Below, in pieces: positions 51,140 through 60,368 of a stretch of DNA of 64,000 nucleotides; position 1 is the stretch's first letter, and each line of letters starts with the position of its first letter. The notes under the pieces are model-generated. The model was given only the letters and a program-made list of their open reading frames with translations, was not told the DNA's origin and ran no database searches. A program made the position numbers and the translations under genes. This DNA comes from Armatimonadota bacterium (lineage in GTDB: Bacteria > Armatimonadota > Chthonomonadetes > Chthonomonadales > Chthonomonadaceae), in assembly GCA_028871815.1 (NCBI GenBank), contig JAGWMJ010000006.1:124001-188000 (forward strand), in the 5' to 3' direction.

Positions 51140-52018
51140 TCACCGCCGTCGCCGTAAACGCGTTTTATCGGCCGCCGAAGCCCGCAGCAGCTCTGCGAGC
51201 GCAGGCGCATCTCCGGCATGGATAGCGGTCACGAGTGTATCGAAGCTCCGGGAGAACTGTGCCGCGGCGGCTTCCAGGCGGGCGGCGTTGGCCGTCAAAA
51301 TACCGGACCACAGCTCCGGATTGCTCGCGGCGACACGCATCATATCGCGATAGCTGCCGCCGGCCAGGCGGTGGGCAAGTTCGCCGGCCCTGTCCGCGGA
51401 GACGGTACCGCTGTAGGCCCATGAGATAAGGTGGGGCAAATGGCTGGCCAGGGCGGCTGCGGCATCGTGCTCCGGCGCAGATGCCGGTATCGGCCTTGCG
51501 CCTACGTGACGCACAAGCGCTTCCACCGCGCGATACCTGCGGGAGGAGATTCCGCCTCTATCGGCAGGGATGAGCGCCCAGGCCGCGCCGTTTAAGAGCT
51601 GTCCCTGCGCCGAGCGTATTCCGGATCCGGTGCCGCCGGCCATAGGATGGCCGCCAATAAACCGGCTGCCGAGGAGCTGCTTGCCGGCACGGCAGATCGC
51701 TTCCTTGACGCTGCCGGTATCGGTGACCAGAGCATGCGGCTGCAGCGCGTTAGAGATTTCGCCGAGCAGCCTCACATTTGCGTCAACAGGTCCGGCGAGT
51801 ATCACCAGATCGGCGTCGGCCACGGCGAGGGCGGCCGACGGCATTGCGTGGTGGATGGCGCCGAGCTTCTGCGCCAACAGTACCGTGTCGGGGTTGACGT
51901 CGAAGCCGCTGACGACCCGCGCAGCGGCGAGGCCGAGCCCGATGGAGCCACCGATGAGGCCCAGCCCGAGTATCGATATCCGTGGGGGCAGTTCCGGCGG
52001 TGCGGTGGTCTGAACCAT
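51140..52018 (-). CDS. tyrA: Prephenate/arogenate dehydrogenase
   Basis: The 292-residue enzyme makes the tyrosine precursor from prephenate or arogenate. The NAD motif is GLGLIGGSIGLGL (residues 18-30); DTGSVKEAI and GGHPMAGGTGSGI are the conserved substrate-binding stretches. The C-terminal half is helical without an ACT domain. It lies 44 bases downstream of aroF on the same strand, so both probably form a small operon. Confidence 0.92.
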   Translation of the reverse strand: MVQTTAPPELPPRISILGLGLIGGSIGLGLAAARVVSGFDVNPDTVLLAQKLGAIHHAMPSAALAVADADLVILAGPVDANVRLLGEISNALQPHALVTDTGSVKEAICRAGKQLLGSRFIGGHPMAGGTGSGIRSAQGQLLNGAAWALIPADRGGISSRRYRAVEALVRHVGARPIPASAPEHDAAAALASHLPHLISWAYSGTVSADRAGELAHRLAGGSYRDMMRVAASNPELWSGILTANAARLEAAAAQFSRSFDTLVTAIHAGDAPALAELLRASAADKTRLRRRR

Positions 52019-52062
52019 TGTCGCGAGGGACGCGCGGTGTGGGCTAGGCGCCTGCCCACGTT

Positions 52063-53085
52063 TCAGAGAGAGCGACCCACGGCGGCCGCAACCGGCTTCA
52101 AATCCGTCATGAGTGTGGCGAACTGCTCAAATCCCAGCGATTGCGGGCCATCCTTCACCGATTGTTCCGGCCGGGGGTGCATCTCCAGGATGAGGCCGTC
52201 GGCGCCGGCGGCAACGGCGCCCCGGCTGACCGCTGCAACCAGTGAGCGCCTGCCGGTGCCGTGGGATGGGTCGGCGATCACCGGCAGGTGCGATAGCTCC
52301 TTCACCGCCGGAATGGCGTTTAGATCGAACGTGTTTCGTGTGTACGTCTCAAAGGTACGGATACCCCGCTCGCACAGTAGAATCTGGTAGTTGCCCTGGC
52401 TGGCTATGTACTCGGCGGCCTGCAGCCACTCCTCAATCGTGCTGGCCCAGCCGCGCTTCAGCATCACGGGAATGCGGGACGCGCCAACTTCCCGCAGCAG
52501 CGAAAAGTTGGTCATGTTTCGTGTGCCGATCTGGAAGATATCGGCATACCGACCCACCAGTTCCACATCGCGCGTATCCATCACTTCAGTGATGATCGGC
52601 ATGCCGGTCTCGGCCCGCGCATCGGCCAGGAGCTTGAGTCCGGCCTCACCCATCCCGTGGAAGGAGTATGGCGAGGTGCTGGGTTTGTAGGCTCCGCCAC
52701 GCAGGATCGTGGCGCCATGTTCTCTGGCCCTGCGAGCCGTTTCCAGCAGCATTTCGGGCCCTTCAACGGTACATGGCCCGGCCATAACGCAGATCCTGCC
52801 GCCACCGATCTCAACGCCGCCGACGGTAATGCGGGTGCCTTCCGGCCGGAACGGCCGGGCCACGAGCTTGTACGGGCGAGATATGGGCACCACGCGCTCC
52901 ACAAATGGCAGCGCCTCATAGTGCTCCTTGAGATCTCCTTTGTCGCTCTCGGGCGTGCCGATAACGCCGATGACCGTATGCTCCACACCCTCCGACAGGT
53001 GGTAGCGGTAACCGCGCGCCTGCAGATCGTCGAGCACGCGCTGCCGTTCGTCGGCCGAGGCTCCATCCGCCAGCACAATAATCAC
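52063..53085 (-). CDS. aroF: 3-Deoxy-7-phosphoheptulonate synthase (AroF, Thermotoga type)
   Basis: The 340-residue enzyme condenses PEP and erythrose-4-phosphate. An N-terminal ferredoxin/ACT-like regulatory domain (about 1-70, [15 protein letters not shown]) precedes the barrel with [42 protein letters not shown] and DPSHGTGRR. In this subfamily the N-terminal domain mediates feedback by tyrosine or phenylalanine. tyrA follows. Ribosome-binding site is AAAGGAG. Confidence 0.95.
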   Translation of the reverse strand: MIIVLADGASADERQRVLDDLQARGYRYHLSEGVEHTVIGVIGTPESDKGDLKEHYEALPFVERVVPISRPYKLVARPFRPEGTRITVGGVEIGGGRICVMAGPCTVEGPEMLLETARRAREHGATILRGGAYKPSTSPYSFHGMGEAGLKLLADARAETGMPIITEVMDTRDVELVGRYADIFQIGTRNMTNFSLLREVGASRIPVMLKRGWASTIEEWLQAAEYIASQGNYQILLCERGIRTFETYTRNTFDLNAIPAVKELSHLPVIADPSHGTGRRSLVAAVSRGAVAAGADGLILEMHPRPEQSVKDGPQSLGFEQFATLMTDLKPVAAAVGRSL

Positions 53086-53104
53086 CGCTCAAAACTCCTT
53101 TAAA

Positions 53105-53159
53105 GCAAAACGGGGAGGTGAGCCCCGGTCTGTGGACCGGAGGTCAGCTCCCCATTTGC
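53105..53159 (-). terminator. Two-stem hairpin between the PKD gene and aroF
   Basis: Read on the minus strand, GCAAATGGGGAG pairs with CTCCCCGTTTTGC (outer stem, 53148-53159 with 53105-53117), and CCGGTC pairs with GACCGG inside (53125-53130 with 53135-53140). The outer stem is followed by a short T stretch. It ends about 20 bases before the aroF start, so it can be a terminator for the PKD gene or an attenuator of aroF. Confidence 0.6.
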
Positions 53160-53180
53160 AGGTCCGAGATACGACGCCGG

Positions 53181-54275
53181 TTACTGGGAAACGTGAACCT
53201 TGAACGTGGTGACAGCCGGCTTTTTGACGCCGAAAATATCGCTGACGGTGACGGTTACCGTGTAGTCTCCCGGGCGGACATAGGTGTGGTTTACCGTCTT
53301 GCCGTCAATCTCATCCTGGATGCCGTTACTCGCGTCGAAGTCCCACGAGTATTTGAGCGGCGTGATGCCTGCGTGTCCGTCCGCGGTGTAGCTGTACTGC
53401 TGGAACCGTGGCACGGCGATGACGTCGGCAATGGGATCGACCGAGATCGGTGTGCTGTCATCGACGAGCTGCATCTGGGCCAGGTAGAGGTATCCGGTGG
53501 AGTCGCCAAAGATCCGGATCGATTTGATCTGGGCGTCGTCGGCACTCAGGCCCTGGATGGCGCTGATCGGAACGGCAACCAGCTTCCAGTCGTTGCTGGT
53601 TGATGCTGCTGCCAATGGGAAGTAGATGCCGAACTCTTTTCCGGTTGTGGTGGTGAAGACGGCTCTCAGGTGCGTGATCGGTTTGGCCGGCTGCGTCGTG
53701 GCCGGCTGCCCATTCTGGCCGTTCTGGCCCGGTCTGCCACCCGGTCCCGCGCCGCCGCTGCTGCCCGGCAAGCCACCGCCGGCTCCGCCACTACTGCCAG
53801 GTAGGCCACCGGGCCCCGGCCGGCCGCCGGCGCCGCCGGGCCCGGGAAATCCACCGGCGCCGCCGCCGAACAGGCCACCGCCCTTGCCGAACTTTCCGGA
53901 AGCGCCCTGCGCGCCGTAAACCTGCACCGCCATCTCCATGTACGTACCGGTGCGGCTCAAGTACGATGCCAGGTTGACCGGCTTGTTGAAGGTGATGTTG
54001 GCGCCCTGGTAGGGCCCCTGCGTGGTGATGAGGATCGAGTTGGGCCCGGAATACGTTACGTTGTTATCAAACCTGGCTTTTCCGCTGCCCCAACCGCTGA
54101 CGGTTATGCCGGCCGATTCCGCCGTGCCGCCGTTATACAGGTAGCCGGGCGCTTGTGCCGTGGCCGTGTTGGCCGCGAGCAGCATCATCGCTGGAGCCAC
54201 GCATGCAGCCATGGCCAGCACGCCGCGCGCCCCGGTGACTGCAGCCGTGCAACGCCATCCGAATGTAGTGCTCAT
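53181..54275 (-). CDS. Exported PKD-domain protein with a collagen-like stretch
   Basis: The 364-residue protein has a long signal peptide (cleaved near residue 41), a beta-rich domain (about 45-120), a Gly/Pro/Ser-rich stretch at about 120-190 with repeated GGAGG, PGPGG and LPGSSGG units, a second beta-rich part and a C-terminal PKD domain (YSWDFDASNGIQDEIDGKTV, YVRPGDYTVTVTVSD). It is probably a surface or periplasmic structural protein. The ATG at 54275 follows GGAGGATATGGA and overlaps the ymdB-type gene by four bases. Confidence 0.78.
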   Translation of the reverse strand: MSTTFGWRCTAAVTGARGVLAMAACVAPAMMLLAANTATAQAPGYLYNGGTAESAGITVSGWGSGKARFDNNVTYSGPNSILITTQGPYQGANITFNKPVNLASYLSRTGTYMEMAVQVYGAQGASGKFGKGGGLFGGGAGGFPGPGGAGGRPGPGGLPGSSGGAGGGLPGSSGGAGPGGRPGQNGQNGQPATTQPAKPITHLRAVFTTTTGKEFGIYFPLAAASTSNDWKLVAVPISAIQGLSADDAQIKSIRIFGDSTGYLYLAQMQLVDDSTPISVDPIADVIAVPRFQQYSYTADGHAGITPLKYSWDFDASNGIQDEIDGKTVNHTYVRPGDYTVTVTVSDIFGVKKPAVTTFKVHVSQ

Positions 54276-55183
54276 TCCATATCCTCCGGTTGTGCTCGCG
54301 GTCCCAGCATAACGCGTGGGGCGCCGGCAGCATTGGTGACGCGCAGACGCCAGATAGACGCCGCGCGACCCGTGTTTTGTTCGATATCGACTACTGCGCC
54401 GCACAACTCGGCCGGCGCCATAGCGGTTTCATAGCGCACCGGCATGCCGGTGATGAAGCGCTGAACCACCAGATCGGACTGGACGCCGATCACCGACCAT
54501 TTCGGACCGGTCATTCCCACGTCACTCATAAACGCCGTACCGTTCGGCAGTATCTGCTCGTCCGCTGTTTGCACGTGGGTATGCGTGCCCAGTACGGCGC
54601 CGACGCGTCCATCGGCATGCCAGCCGAACGCCTTCTTTTCCGAAGTGGCCTCTGCGTGGAAGTCACACAGTACCACGTTAGTGATCTCTCGCGCTTTGTT
54701 CAGCAGCTCGTCGCCAGTTCGGAACGGGCAGTCGACGGCCTCCATGAAGGTTCGGCCAAGGAGTGAAATCACGGCAAGCGTTCCGCATGGCAACGAGTAT
54801 ATCCCCATACCGCGGCCAGGTGTATCCGGCGGGTAGTTAGCGGGCCGCAGTATCCGTGGTTCATATTTCAGATACTCGCAAATCTCACGGCGTGCGAACG
54901 CGTGGTTACCCAGCGTCAGAACGTCGGCCACATCCGGCGCCAGCAGCGAATCGGCGATGGCCGGCGTGATACCGAGGCCGGCGGCGGCATTTTCGGCGTT
55001 CATCACCACCGCCTGGAGGTGAAGCCGCTGCCTGAGAGCCGGCGCCAGCTCGATCGCCCAATCTCGCCCGGGCCGGCCCGTGATGTCGCCAACCATCAGC
55101 AAGCGCATCACGCCGTCGGTTGGTGGCGGCAGGACTGGAACCGCAGGTTGGTTGGTGGCGCCGCTGCCCGCGCCGCTATTCAT
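54272..55183 (-). CDS. YmdB-family metallophosphoesterase
   Basis: The protein (303 residues) belongs to the TIGR00282 family; Bacillus YmdB is a cyclic-nucleotide phosphodiesterase needed for biofilm decisions. The core starts at MRLLMVGDITGRPGRDWA, with MNAENAAAGLGI, LGNHAF, DFHAEATSEKKAF and GTHTHVQTADEQ supplying the dimetal ligands. An N-terminal extension of about 25 Pro/Gly-rich residues results if ATG 55183 is used; ATG 55108 would give the standard length. It overlaps recX by eight bases. Confidence 0.88.
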   Translation of the reverse strand: MNSGAGSGATNQPAVPVLPPPTDGVMRLLMVGDITGRPGRDWAIELAPALRQRLHLQAVVMNAENAAAGLGITPAIADSLLAPDVADVLTLGNHAFARREICEYLKYEPRILRPANYPPDTPGRGMGIYSLPCGTLAVISLLGRTFMEAVDCPFRTGDELLNKAREITNVVLCDFHAEATSEKKAFGWHADGRVGAVLGTHTHVQTADEQILPNGTAFMSDVGMTGPKWSVIGVQSDLVVQRFITGMPVRYETAMAPAELCGAVVDIEQNTGRAASIWRLRVTNAAGAPRVMLGPRAQPEDME

Positions 55184-55673
55184 AGGAGCTATTCCGCGCA
55201 ACACCACGGATAACCTGCGCGATCACGGACGGTGGAAAGCCGCGCCTCTGCATCCAGCCCGTGAGTTTGCGGCGTGCGCCAACAAGATCGATCTCAGGCT
55301 TTCCGGCGATCATCTGGGCCCAACGGCGCTCCGCGGCGGCCATAGCCTGATCCAACTCCTCTTCAGGCGAATATGCGGAGAGCGCAGTGGCTATCAGCTC
55401 GCGCGGAATCCCCCGAGTACGCAACTCCTGCTCAAGTCGTTGGCGGCCGTAGCCCTTACGCGGCGCACGGTCGGCGACCCAAGCACGCGCAAACGCTTCA
55501 TCGTTCAGCAGGCCACGATCACGCAGGCTGCTGACCGCGGCATCCGCTGTCGCGGCGTCGAAGCCCATTCGGAGCAGCCGCTGACGGAGAGTTGTTGCGG
55601 TGCACGGCACGCGCTTCAGGCTGCGTTCTGCTGCCGGCAGCGCCTGTTCGGGCGGTCGGTCGCCGGTGCGCAA
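55176..55673 (-). CDS. recX: Regulatory protein RecX
   Basis: RecX limits RecA filament growth. The 165-residue protein has the three-helix repeats of the family, seen in TATTLRQRLLRMGFD, LRDRGLLNDEAFARAWVADR, GYGRQRLEQELRTRGIPREL and RRKLTGWMQRRGFP. The start is a TTG with no strong ribosome-binding site; it begins two bases after the upstream stop. recA is not in the window. Confidence 0.85.
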   Translation of the reverse strand: MRTGDRPPEQALPAAERSLKRVPCTATTLRQRLLRMGFDAATADAAVSSLRDRGLLNDEAFARAWVADRAPRKGYGRQRLEQELRTRGIPRELIATALSAYSPEEELDQAMAAAERRWAQMIAGKPEIDLVGARRKLTGWMQRRGFPPSVIAQVIRGVARNSSYE

Positions 55674-55677
55674 ACGG

Positions 55678-56226
55678 CTAGGCCGCGCCCGAGCCGACGG
55701 TTGGTGATTCGGGTTGGTACGCGGCCTCTATCCCCGACATAAGTCGTGCGGCCTGCTCGGCGCTGATCCGTCCTTCGGCCACCATGCCGAGCACGCGCCG
55801 TCGCGCCTCGATCTGCTTTTGGGCCAGGTCCTCCGCCGCGCCCGCCGAGCCGCGAAAGCGGCGGCGTACGCGCTTACCGGCGCTTCGCGATGTACTGGTC
55901 ACCATGATTCGCACGCCTTCCCAGGTATCGCGGGCGGCATTCTTGGCCGATTCCTTGATCGCCACACCGGCCAGCTTCCATATCATGCCCATCAATCCCG
56001 GCGCCACGTGCAATGTGTACTGGCTGCCGTCCGGGCGCTGCATCTGGATGGCAACGCGGGGCTTTTCGTCCGGGCTTTTGGCATCGGCCCGCGCGCCGGC
56101 CTGACGCCCGTTTCCGCCAGCGTGTGGCGATACGGGCGTATCCAGAATCAGCGCGGCCTGTTCGGCCGTCAATGCGCCTTCCGCCACGAGGCGCAGTATT
56201 CGGCTGCGCTCCCCCTCATCCGGCAT
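55678..56226 (-). CDS. Protein with two SHOCT-like motifs
   Basis: The 182-residue protein has a short helical motif at each end: ILRLVAEGALTAEQAALILD near the start and VLGMVAEGRISAEQAARLMS near the end. This I-L-x-x-V-x-E-G-x-I/L-x-x-E-Q-A-x-x-L-L pattern is the SHOCT/YvlB-N-type module. The middle (VAIQMQRPDGSQYTLHVAPG, then a basic helix) is not recognised. It is third in the DUF2089-DUF4097 set. Confidence 0.65.
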   Translation of the reverse strand: MPDEGERSRILRLVAEGALTAEQAALILDTPVSPHAGGNGRQAGARADAKSPDEKPRVAIQMQRPDGSQYTLHVAPGLMGMIWKLAGVAIKESAKNAARDTWEGVRIMVTSTSRSAGKRVRRRFRGSAGAAEDLAQKQIEARRRVLGMVAEGRISAEQAARLMSGIEAAYQPESPTVGSGAA

Positions 56227-56231
56227 TGTGG

Positions 56232-57638
56232 TCACGCTCTCTTGATTCGGCTGTCGCCGCTGATCGTGTGGATGGTGACGGACCCCGCACCGGTACCGAT
56301 CTGACCATGCCACATGGTATCAGTGGCTGTCACGTCCTGTGCGCTCAGTTCGCAGCCGACGTCGCCGGATGTCGTATTCATGGCTACTCGAACGTTACTG
56401 CCATCAGGGATGGCAGCGTGGACATCGCCGGAAATGCTGTTGATCTGCATCGCGCCGGAGAATGGCTGAACCAACTCCAACGAGATGTCGCCGCTTACGG
56501 TCTGGGACTGGATGCGGTTGGCAGCCAAACCGGTACCGTTTGCGTCGCCGGAGACGGTCTTCAAAGTGATGTTTCCGTTCCCATTCCGCAGGCTAACGTC
56601 GCCGCTGACCGACTCCACGCTGATGTCGAGCGGCGCTTCGGAGGCTGCGTCGGCGACGGTAACGTCTCCGGAGATCGACTTGCACTCCACGCGCCCGCCC
56701 TCAACGCGGTTCACGCTGACGTCTCCGCTTGCGGTGCTGGCGGTGATGCCGCGCCGGATATCGGCGGCGCGAATGTCGCCGCTCTGGCTGGCCAGCGCGG
56801 CAGCTCCGCCGATTCGCTCAGCGCTGAGTTCACCACTCACGGTTTCACCGCGCACGTCGCCTCCCATATCTGCCGTGGTAAGGCTGCCGCTCACCGTGAC
56901 GATCTCTGCGCGCTCGTTCAACTGAAAGACGGCGGCTTCGCCAAAGCGCGTGGTTGCCCGAAGGGTGGATGCCTTTGGCAGGCGCATCTCGATATCCACC
57001 GTGCCGCGGCGGAGATACTCCGGCACCGAAACCTTCACGTCCAGCCGCGTGTCCGTGCCGTGGGTCTCAACGCGGTAGAGCGCGGCGTTTGCCACCGCCT
57101 CATTGGATGTTGCGCCCCACGCCACCTTGCGGATCACCACCGACGCAACGTCGGAATCGACCCCCGTGATGCGCACGTTGCCGGCCGGGTTCTCAACGCT
57201 GACGTAAGCTCCGTGCTCCAGGTGGTGCTCAGACTCGTTGGTCTCTGCATGTTCCGGGTGGCTCGCCGTATTGACGGGTCGGCTGTCGTCGCCGTCGGTC
57301 CAGATGCGTACGCGGTTGGAGACGTTGGCGCCCCAATGCGCGCCGGTTTGTGAAGCGCATCGCAACTGAACCTGCAATTGGCGCGCTATTCGCTCTGGAG
57401 CGATTCGCGATACGGCGCGCGAAATCTTCTCGCCAAGGTCGTCCAGGTCGATCTTCGGCGCTCCGTGTTCGCGCGGACGCTCCGGCCGCTTCTGCCCATC
57501 CCACTCTTTCGGCTTCGCCTTTGCGTCTCCGCCTTCGCGGGTCTCGCCTTTCAATGTGGCGATAAGCGTTTCAGCTTCCTGTGCCGTGATCTTCCCGTCC
57601 TGCAGTAACTGCAGAATGCGCATTACGCTGTCATCCAT
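56232..57638 (-). CDS. DUF4097 beta-helix protein with SHOCT-like N-terminus
   Basis: The 468-residue protein starts with a SHOCT-like helix pair (RILQLLQDGKITAQEAETLI) and ends in a long right-handed beta-helix-like DUF4097 region, with many repeats of the type S-G-D-V/I (TASGDVSVNRVEGGRVE, SISGDVTVADA, SVSGDVSLRNGNGNI). It resembles Bacillus LiaX/YvlB, proteins linked to envelope stress. The ATG at 57638 follows GAGGAG. It is encoded directly after a DUF2089 regulator. Confidence 0.85.
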   Translation of the reverse strand: MDDSVMRILQLLQDGKITAQEAETLIATLKGETREGGDAKAKPKEWDGQKRPERPREHGAPKIDLDDLGEKISRAVSRIAPERIARQLQVQLRCASQTGAHWGANVSNRVRIWTDGDDSRPVNTASHPEHAETNESEHHLEHGAYVSVENPAGNVRITGVDSDVASVVIRKVAWGATSNEAVANAALYRVETHGTDTRLDVKVSVPEYLRRGTVDIEMRLPKASTLRATTRFGEAAVFQLNERAEIVTVSGSLTTADMGGDVRGETVSGELSAERIGGAAALASQSGDIRAADIRRGITASTASGDVSVNRVEGGRVECKSISGDVTVADAASEAPLDISVESVSGDVSLRNGNGNITLKTVSGDANGTGLAANRIQSQTVSGDISLELVQPFSGAMQINSISGDVHAAIPDGSNVRVAMNTTSGDVGCELSAQDVTATDTMWHGQIGTGAGSVTIHTISGDSRIKRA

Positions 57639-57649
57639 GCCATTGCTCC

Positions 57650-58072
57650 TCAACCTTCATCGTTCAGCGCGTCCGCCGCGGTCGTCAGCGGCAGGTCTCC
57701 CCGCGCCACTGCGCGCAGTATCTCTCTTCGGCGCTCTTGTGCGGCCTCATCCACCGTCTGCCTCGCCAGTCCCAGCGCGCGAAGGGCCTGCGTCAGCCGG
57801 TTGCGGACTGTGGGATACGATATCCCGAGTTCGCGCTCCACCCGGGTGATATTGCCTTCGCACCGCAGGAACAGTTCGATAAATGCCGACTGCTCCGGGC
57901 TCAGTGCGCAGAACCGGCACGGTTCGAACTCGGCGCGAACGGTGGCGCCGCATGCCTGGCAGCACAGTTCGCGTGGGGCCATGAGCCCCTCCTCGCAAAC
58001 CGGGCACAGATTAAGCAGTTTGGCCATGTTCGGGCAAGTTGGGATGCTGACGCCATAAATCGCTTCAGCCAT
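57650..58072 (-). CDS. DUF2089 zinc-ribbon/HTH regulator
   Basis: The 140-residue protein has a zinc ribbon (CPVCEEGL, CCQACGATV and CRFC), a DUF2089 helix-turn-helix (LFLRCEGNITRVERELGISY, PTVRNRLTQAL), and a C-terminal SHOCT-like motif (ILRAVARGDLPLTTAADALN). DUF2089 genes commonly sit upstream of DUF4097 genes and are thought to regulate them. The start may also be at 58027, closer to the zinc ribbon. Confidence 0.85.
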   Translation of the reverse strand: MAEAIYGVSIPTCPNMAKLLNLCPVCEEGLMAPRELCCQACGATVRAEFEPCRFCALSPEQSAFIELFLRCEGNITRVERELGISYPTVRNRLTQALRALGLARQTVDEAAQERRREILRAVARGDLPLTTAADALNDEG

Positions 58073-58184
58073 CCATACGAAGGAGACACGGCTTCGGTTT
58101 CACAGTTTCAAAAAGTTTATGTGCGGCTAACTAATCGTAAGGCAAACTACCGATTTGGATGTCCAAATTCAACTTTCCGTACGT

Positions 58185-59213
58185 TTAGGCGCCTGGTGTC
58201 GCCGGATTGGCCGGTGCGTCGCCGGGTTGGATCGACCGCTTTGTGCCGAGTGACGGGGCCTTTACGGCCGGGCCGGCCGCCGGCGCCTTGCCGTCACCTG
58301 GTTTTTGTCCCGCCGGCACCTGGTTGATCGCCGGTTTATGGGCGGTTAGGGCTTTCAGCGAAGAAAGGCCACTCAAAGCGTCGGCGCTGGTCGGGTTGTA
58401 CTCCAGAGACACATTCAGTGCATTGCGAGCGTCCTCGGCCCGGCCCGCCATCATATACGCCATGCCCAGATGGTAGTAGATCACATCGGCGGCTTCCGCC
58501 TTGGAGCCCAGAGCCGACATGCGGTCGGCTGCCTGCGTCAGCACATCCACGGCGCCGTTGTAGTCCTTGAGCTTGTAGAGCGCCCATCCGTAGCTGTCTT
58601 CGATTTCGGCCAGGAGGGCCGGTTCATTCGCTGTGTCCGAGTTCTTCCTGGCCGCCCGCAGCGCGTCGGCCAGGTACTGCCTGGCAAGCGGTAAGTTCTG
58701 ATCGTTCTGAACCATCAAATAGCCGAGCGTGTTCAACACGAACGGGCTGGAGGGATCGATCTTCTGGGCCATGGAGGCTTCGCTGATGGCGCGGAACTGC
58801 GGCTTTGCAGTATCTGTTTTGGCATAGGCATCCGCAAGGCTGCTGTGCAGCACGGCCAGGTCGGTATTGCTCACGTGGCGGCATGCCTGAATTCCACGCT
58901 GCAGATACTCCTCCGCCATCGACCACTGACCATAGGTGCTGAGCAGGCCGGATACTTCCTCGTAGGTGGCAGCCGCCGTTGGCGCCGTGTGCACGTAGTT
59001 ATCCAGGTAAAAGCGCGCTCTCAGCGTATCGCCTTTGTGGAGTTCGACACTGGCCTGCTCGAGGTCGGGCGATTGCCGGTGCATCACCTGCGCGATCAGC
59101 ACCCAGCCGATTACGCCAAGGCCCACGGCCAGCACCAGACGCAGCACCAGCTGCAGCGCGGTCAGCAGCCCGGATGATTGCCTCAAATTCTGCATCTCCC
59201 GGCCATGCCGCAC
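58185..59213 (-). CDS. Membrane-anchored TPR protein
   Basis: The 342-residue protein has one N-terminal membrane helix (LVLRLVLAVGLGVIGWVLIA) and about five to six tetratricopeptide-like repeats (ADAYAKTDTAKPQFRAISEA, DPSSPFVLNTLGYLMVQ, EIEDSYGWALYKLKDYNGAV, IYYHLGMAYMMAGRAEDARN). A Pro/Ala-rich tail ends it. It likely holds proteins together at the membrane. The GTG at 59213 has GGAG five bases upstream. Confidence 0.75.
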   Translation of the reverse strand: MRHGREMQNLRQSSGLLTALQLVLRLVLAVGLGVIGWVLIAQVMHRQSPDLEQASVELHKGDTLRARFYLDNYVHTAPTAAATYEEVSGLLSTYGQWSMAEEYLQRGIQACRHVSNTDLAVLHSSLADAYAKTDTAKPQFRAISEASMAQKIDPSSPFVLNTLGYLMVQNDQNLPLARQYLADALRAARKNSDTANEPALLAEIEDSYGWALYKLKDYNGAVDVLTQAADRMSALGSKAEAADVIYYHLGMAYMMAGRAEDARNALNVSLEYNPTSADALSGLSSLKALTAHKPAINQVPAGQKPGDGKAPAAGPAVKAPSLGTKRSIQPGDAPANPATPGA

Positions 59214-59237
59214 AGCAGCTCCACGGCGGCCGCCAAC

Positions 59238-60368
59238 TTACCGGGAGTGCGGTACAAGCAGGACAATGAAACTTACTCCGTTGTTGATACCGTGCATCAT
59301 CATTGTTACATACAGCGATCCGGTGGATTCATACGCCCACGCCAGCAAAACGCCCATCACCACGATGGCGGGCGATGCGATTGGGTTGAAGTGCGCGGCC
59401 CCAAACACAAGGCCGCTTACCACCATTCCCACACCGGGGTTCCACCGACGTTTGATGCAGTTGTAGAGCCAGCCTCGAAACAGCAGCTCTTCGCCGATCG
59501 GCACTGCAATCGAGCCGACCAGGGCCATTGCCAGTCGCATTGGAAAGCTCTTCATTGATTTCGTCATCGCGCCGGCGTCCACGGAGCTGGCCGCGCGCTC
59601 GAGTGCGTGGAACCGCGCTGCTCCGAGAGCAAACCGATAGAGCTCCGTCACGAAGGCGTCGAGATAGTTCGAGAAGACCAGCAGTCCCACACCAAACAGC
59701 AGACCGAGACAAAGCAGGCGCCAGTTCGGCCGTCCAAGACCCACCGAACGAAGTGAAGCCCCATACAGGCGGAACACCCAGAGTGGCAGGCCAATGAACA
59801 CGATGTTCTGAATGACCAGCAGAGCGACAGTCATCCAGGGCTGCTGCAAGTACGCCTGAACGGCATTGGGATCGGCGGCCGCATTTGGGTTGAACAGGAA
59901 CAGTGGCAGCATCAAGGGCATGACAAGAACAGTGATAATCACAATAGCAGCCTGAACGCCCAGATACCAGTGCACGGCGCTCCACCTGGCCGCGAATGGC
60001 GGTTTGGGCATGTTTGAAGCGCCCAATGCCTCCTGCTCGGTGGCGCTGAGATCGAAATTGGGCATACCAGGATCCGGTTCCGCACGCTCGTCACCATCAG
60101 ACAGGCTAACTTGCGCCGCCGATTCCCGCGCAGGCGGCTCGATCGCCTCTGAGGTGTCTGCGTCGTCCGGGCGCTCACCTTGCGACTCCGGCCAACCTGT
60201 GTCGTCGCCCGGCGCCAGCGGCCGCTCGATCGCCAGCCGGCAGCGACGGCGGTAGCTCAGCCACACGCCGAGAATGACAGAGTCGGAGATGAGCATGAGG
60301 AGCAGAACGATTTGACCGGCAATCGTCATCGCCTGCGATGGAGCGGCTTGCAATATCACGAGATGCAC
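59238..60368 (-). CDS. CPBP-family intramembrane glutamic protease
   Basis: The 376-residue protein has one N-terminal membrane helix, a cytoplasmic or periplasmic acidic linker of about 90 residues, and a CPBP/Rce1-like membrane domain with GEELLFRGWL (E-E-x3-R), FGAAHFNPIAS and MMHGINN, the three motifs of the active site. CPBP proteases process prenylated or signal peptides. It overlaps the ABC ATPase by 13 bases, so the two could work together. Confidence 0.88.
   Translation of the reverse strand: MHLVILQAAPSQAMTIAGQIVLLLMLISDSVILGVWLSYRRRCRLAIERPLAPGDDTGWPESQGERPDDADTSEAIEPPARESAAQVSLSDGDERAEPDPGMPNFDLSATEQEALGASNMPKPPFAARWSAVHWYLGVQAAIVIITVLVMPLMLPLFLFNPNAAADPNAVQAYLQQPWMTVALLVIQNIVFIGLPLWVFRLYGASLRSVGLGRPNWRLLCLGLLFGVGLLVFSNYLDAFVTELYRFALGAARFHALERAASSVDAGAMTKSMKSFPMRLAMALVGSIAVPIGEELLFRGWLYNCIKRRWNPGVGMVVSGLVFGAAHFNPIASPAIVVMGVLLAWAYESTGSLYVTMMMHGINNGVSFIVLLVPHSR

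Noticed and set aside
56013-57353. Plus-strand open frame of 446 codons over the DUF4097 gene
   Set aside because: The periodic sequence is the antisense image of the DUF4097 repeats.
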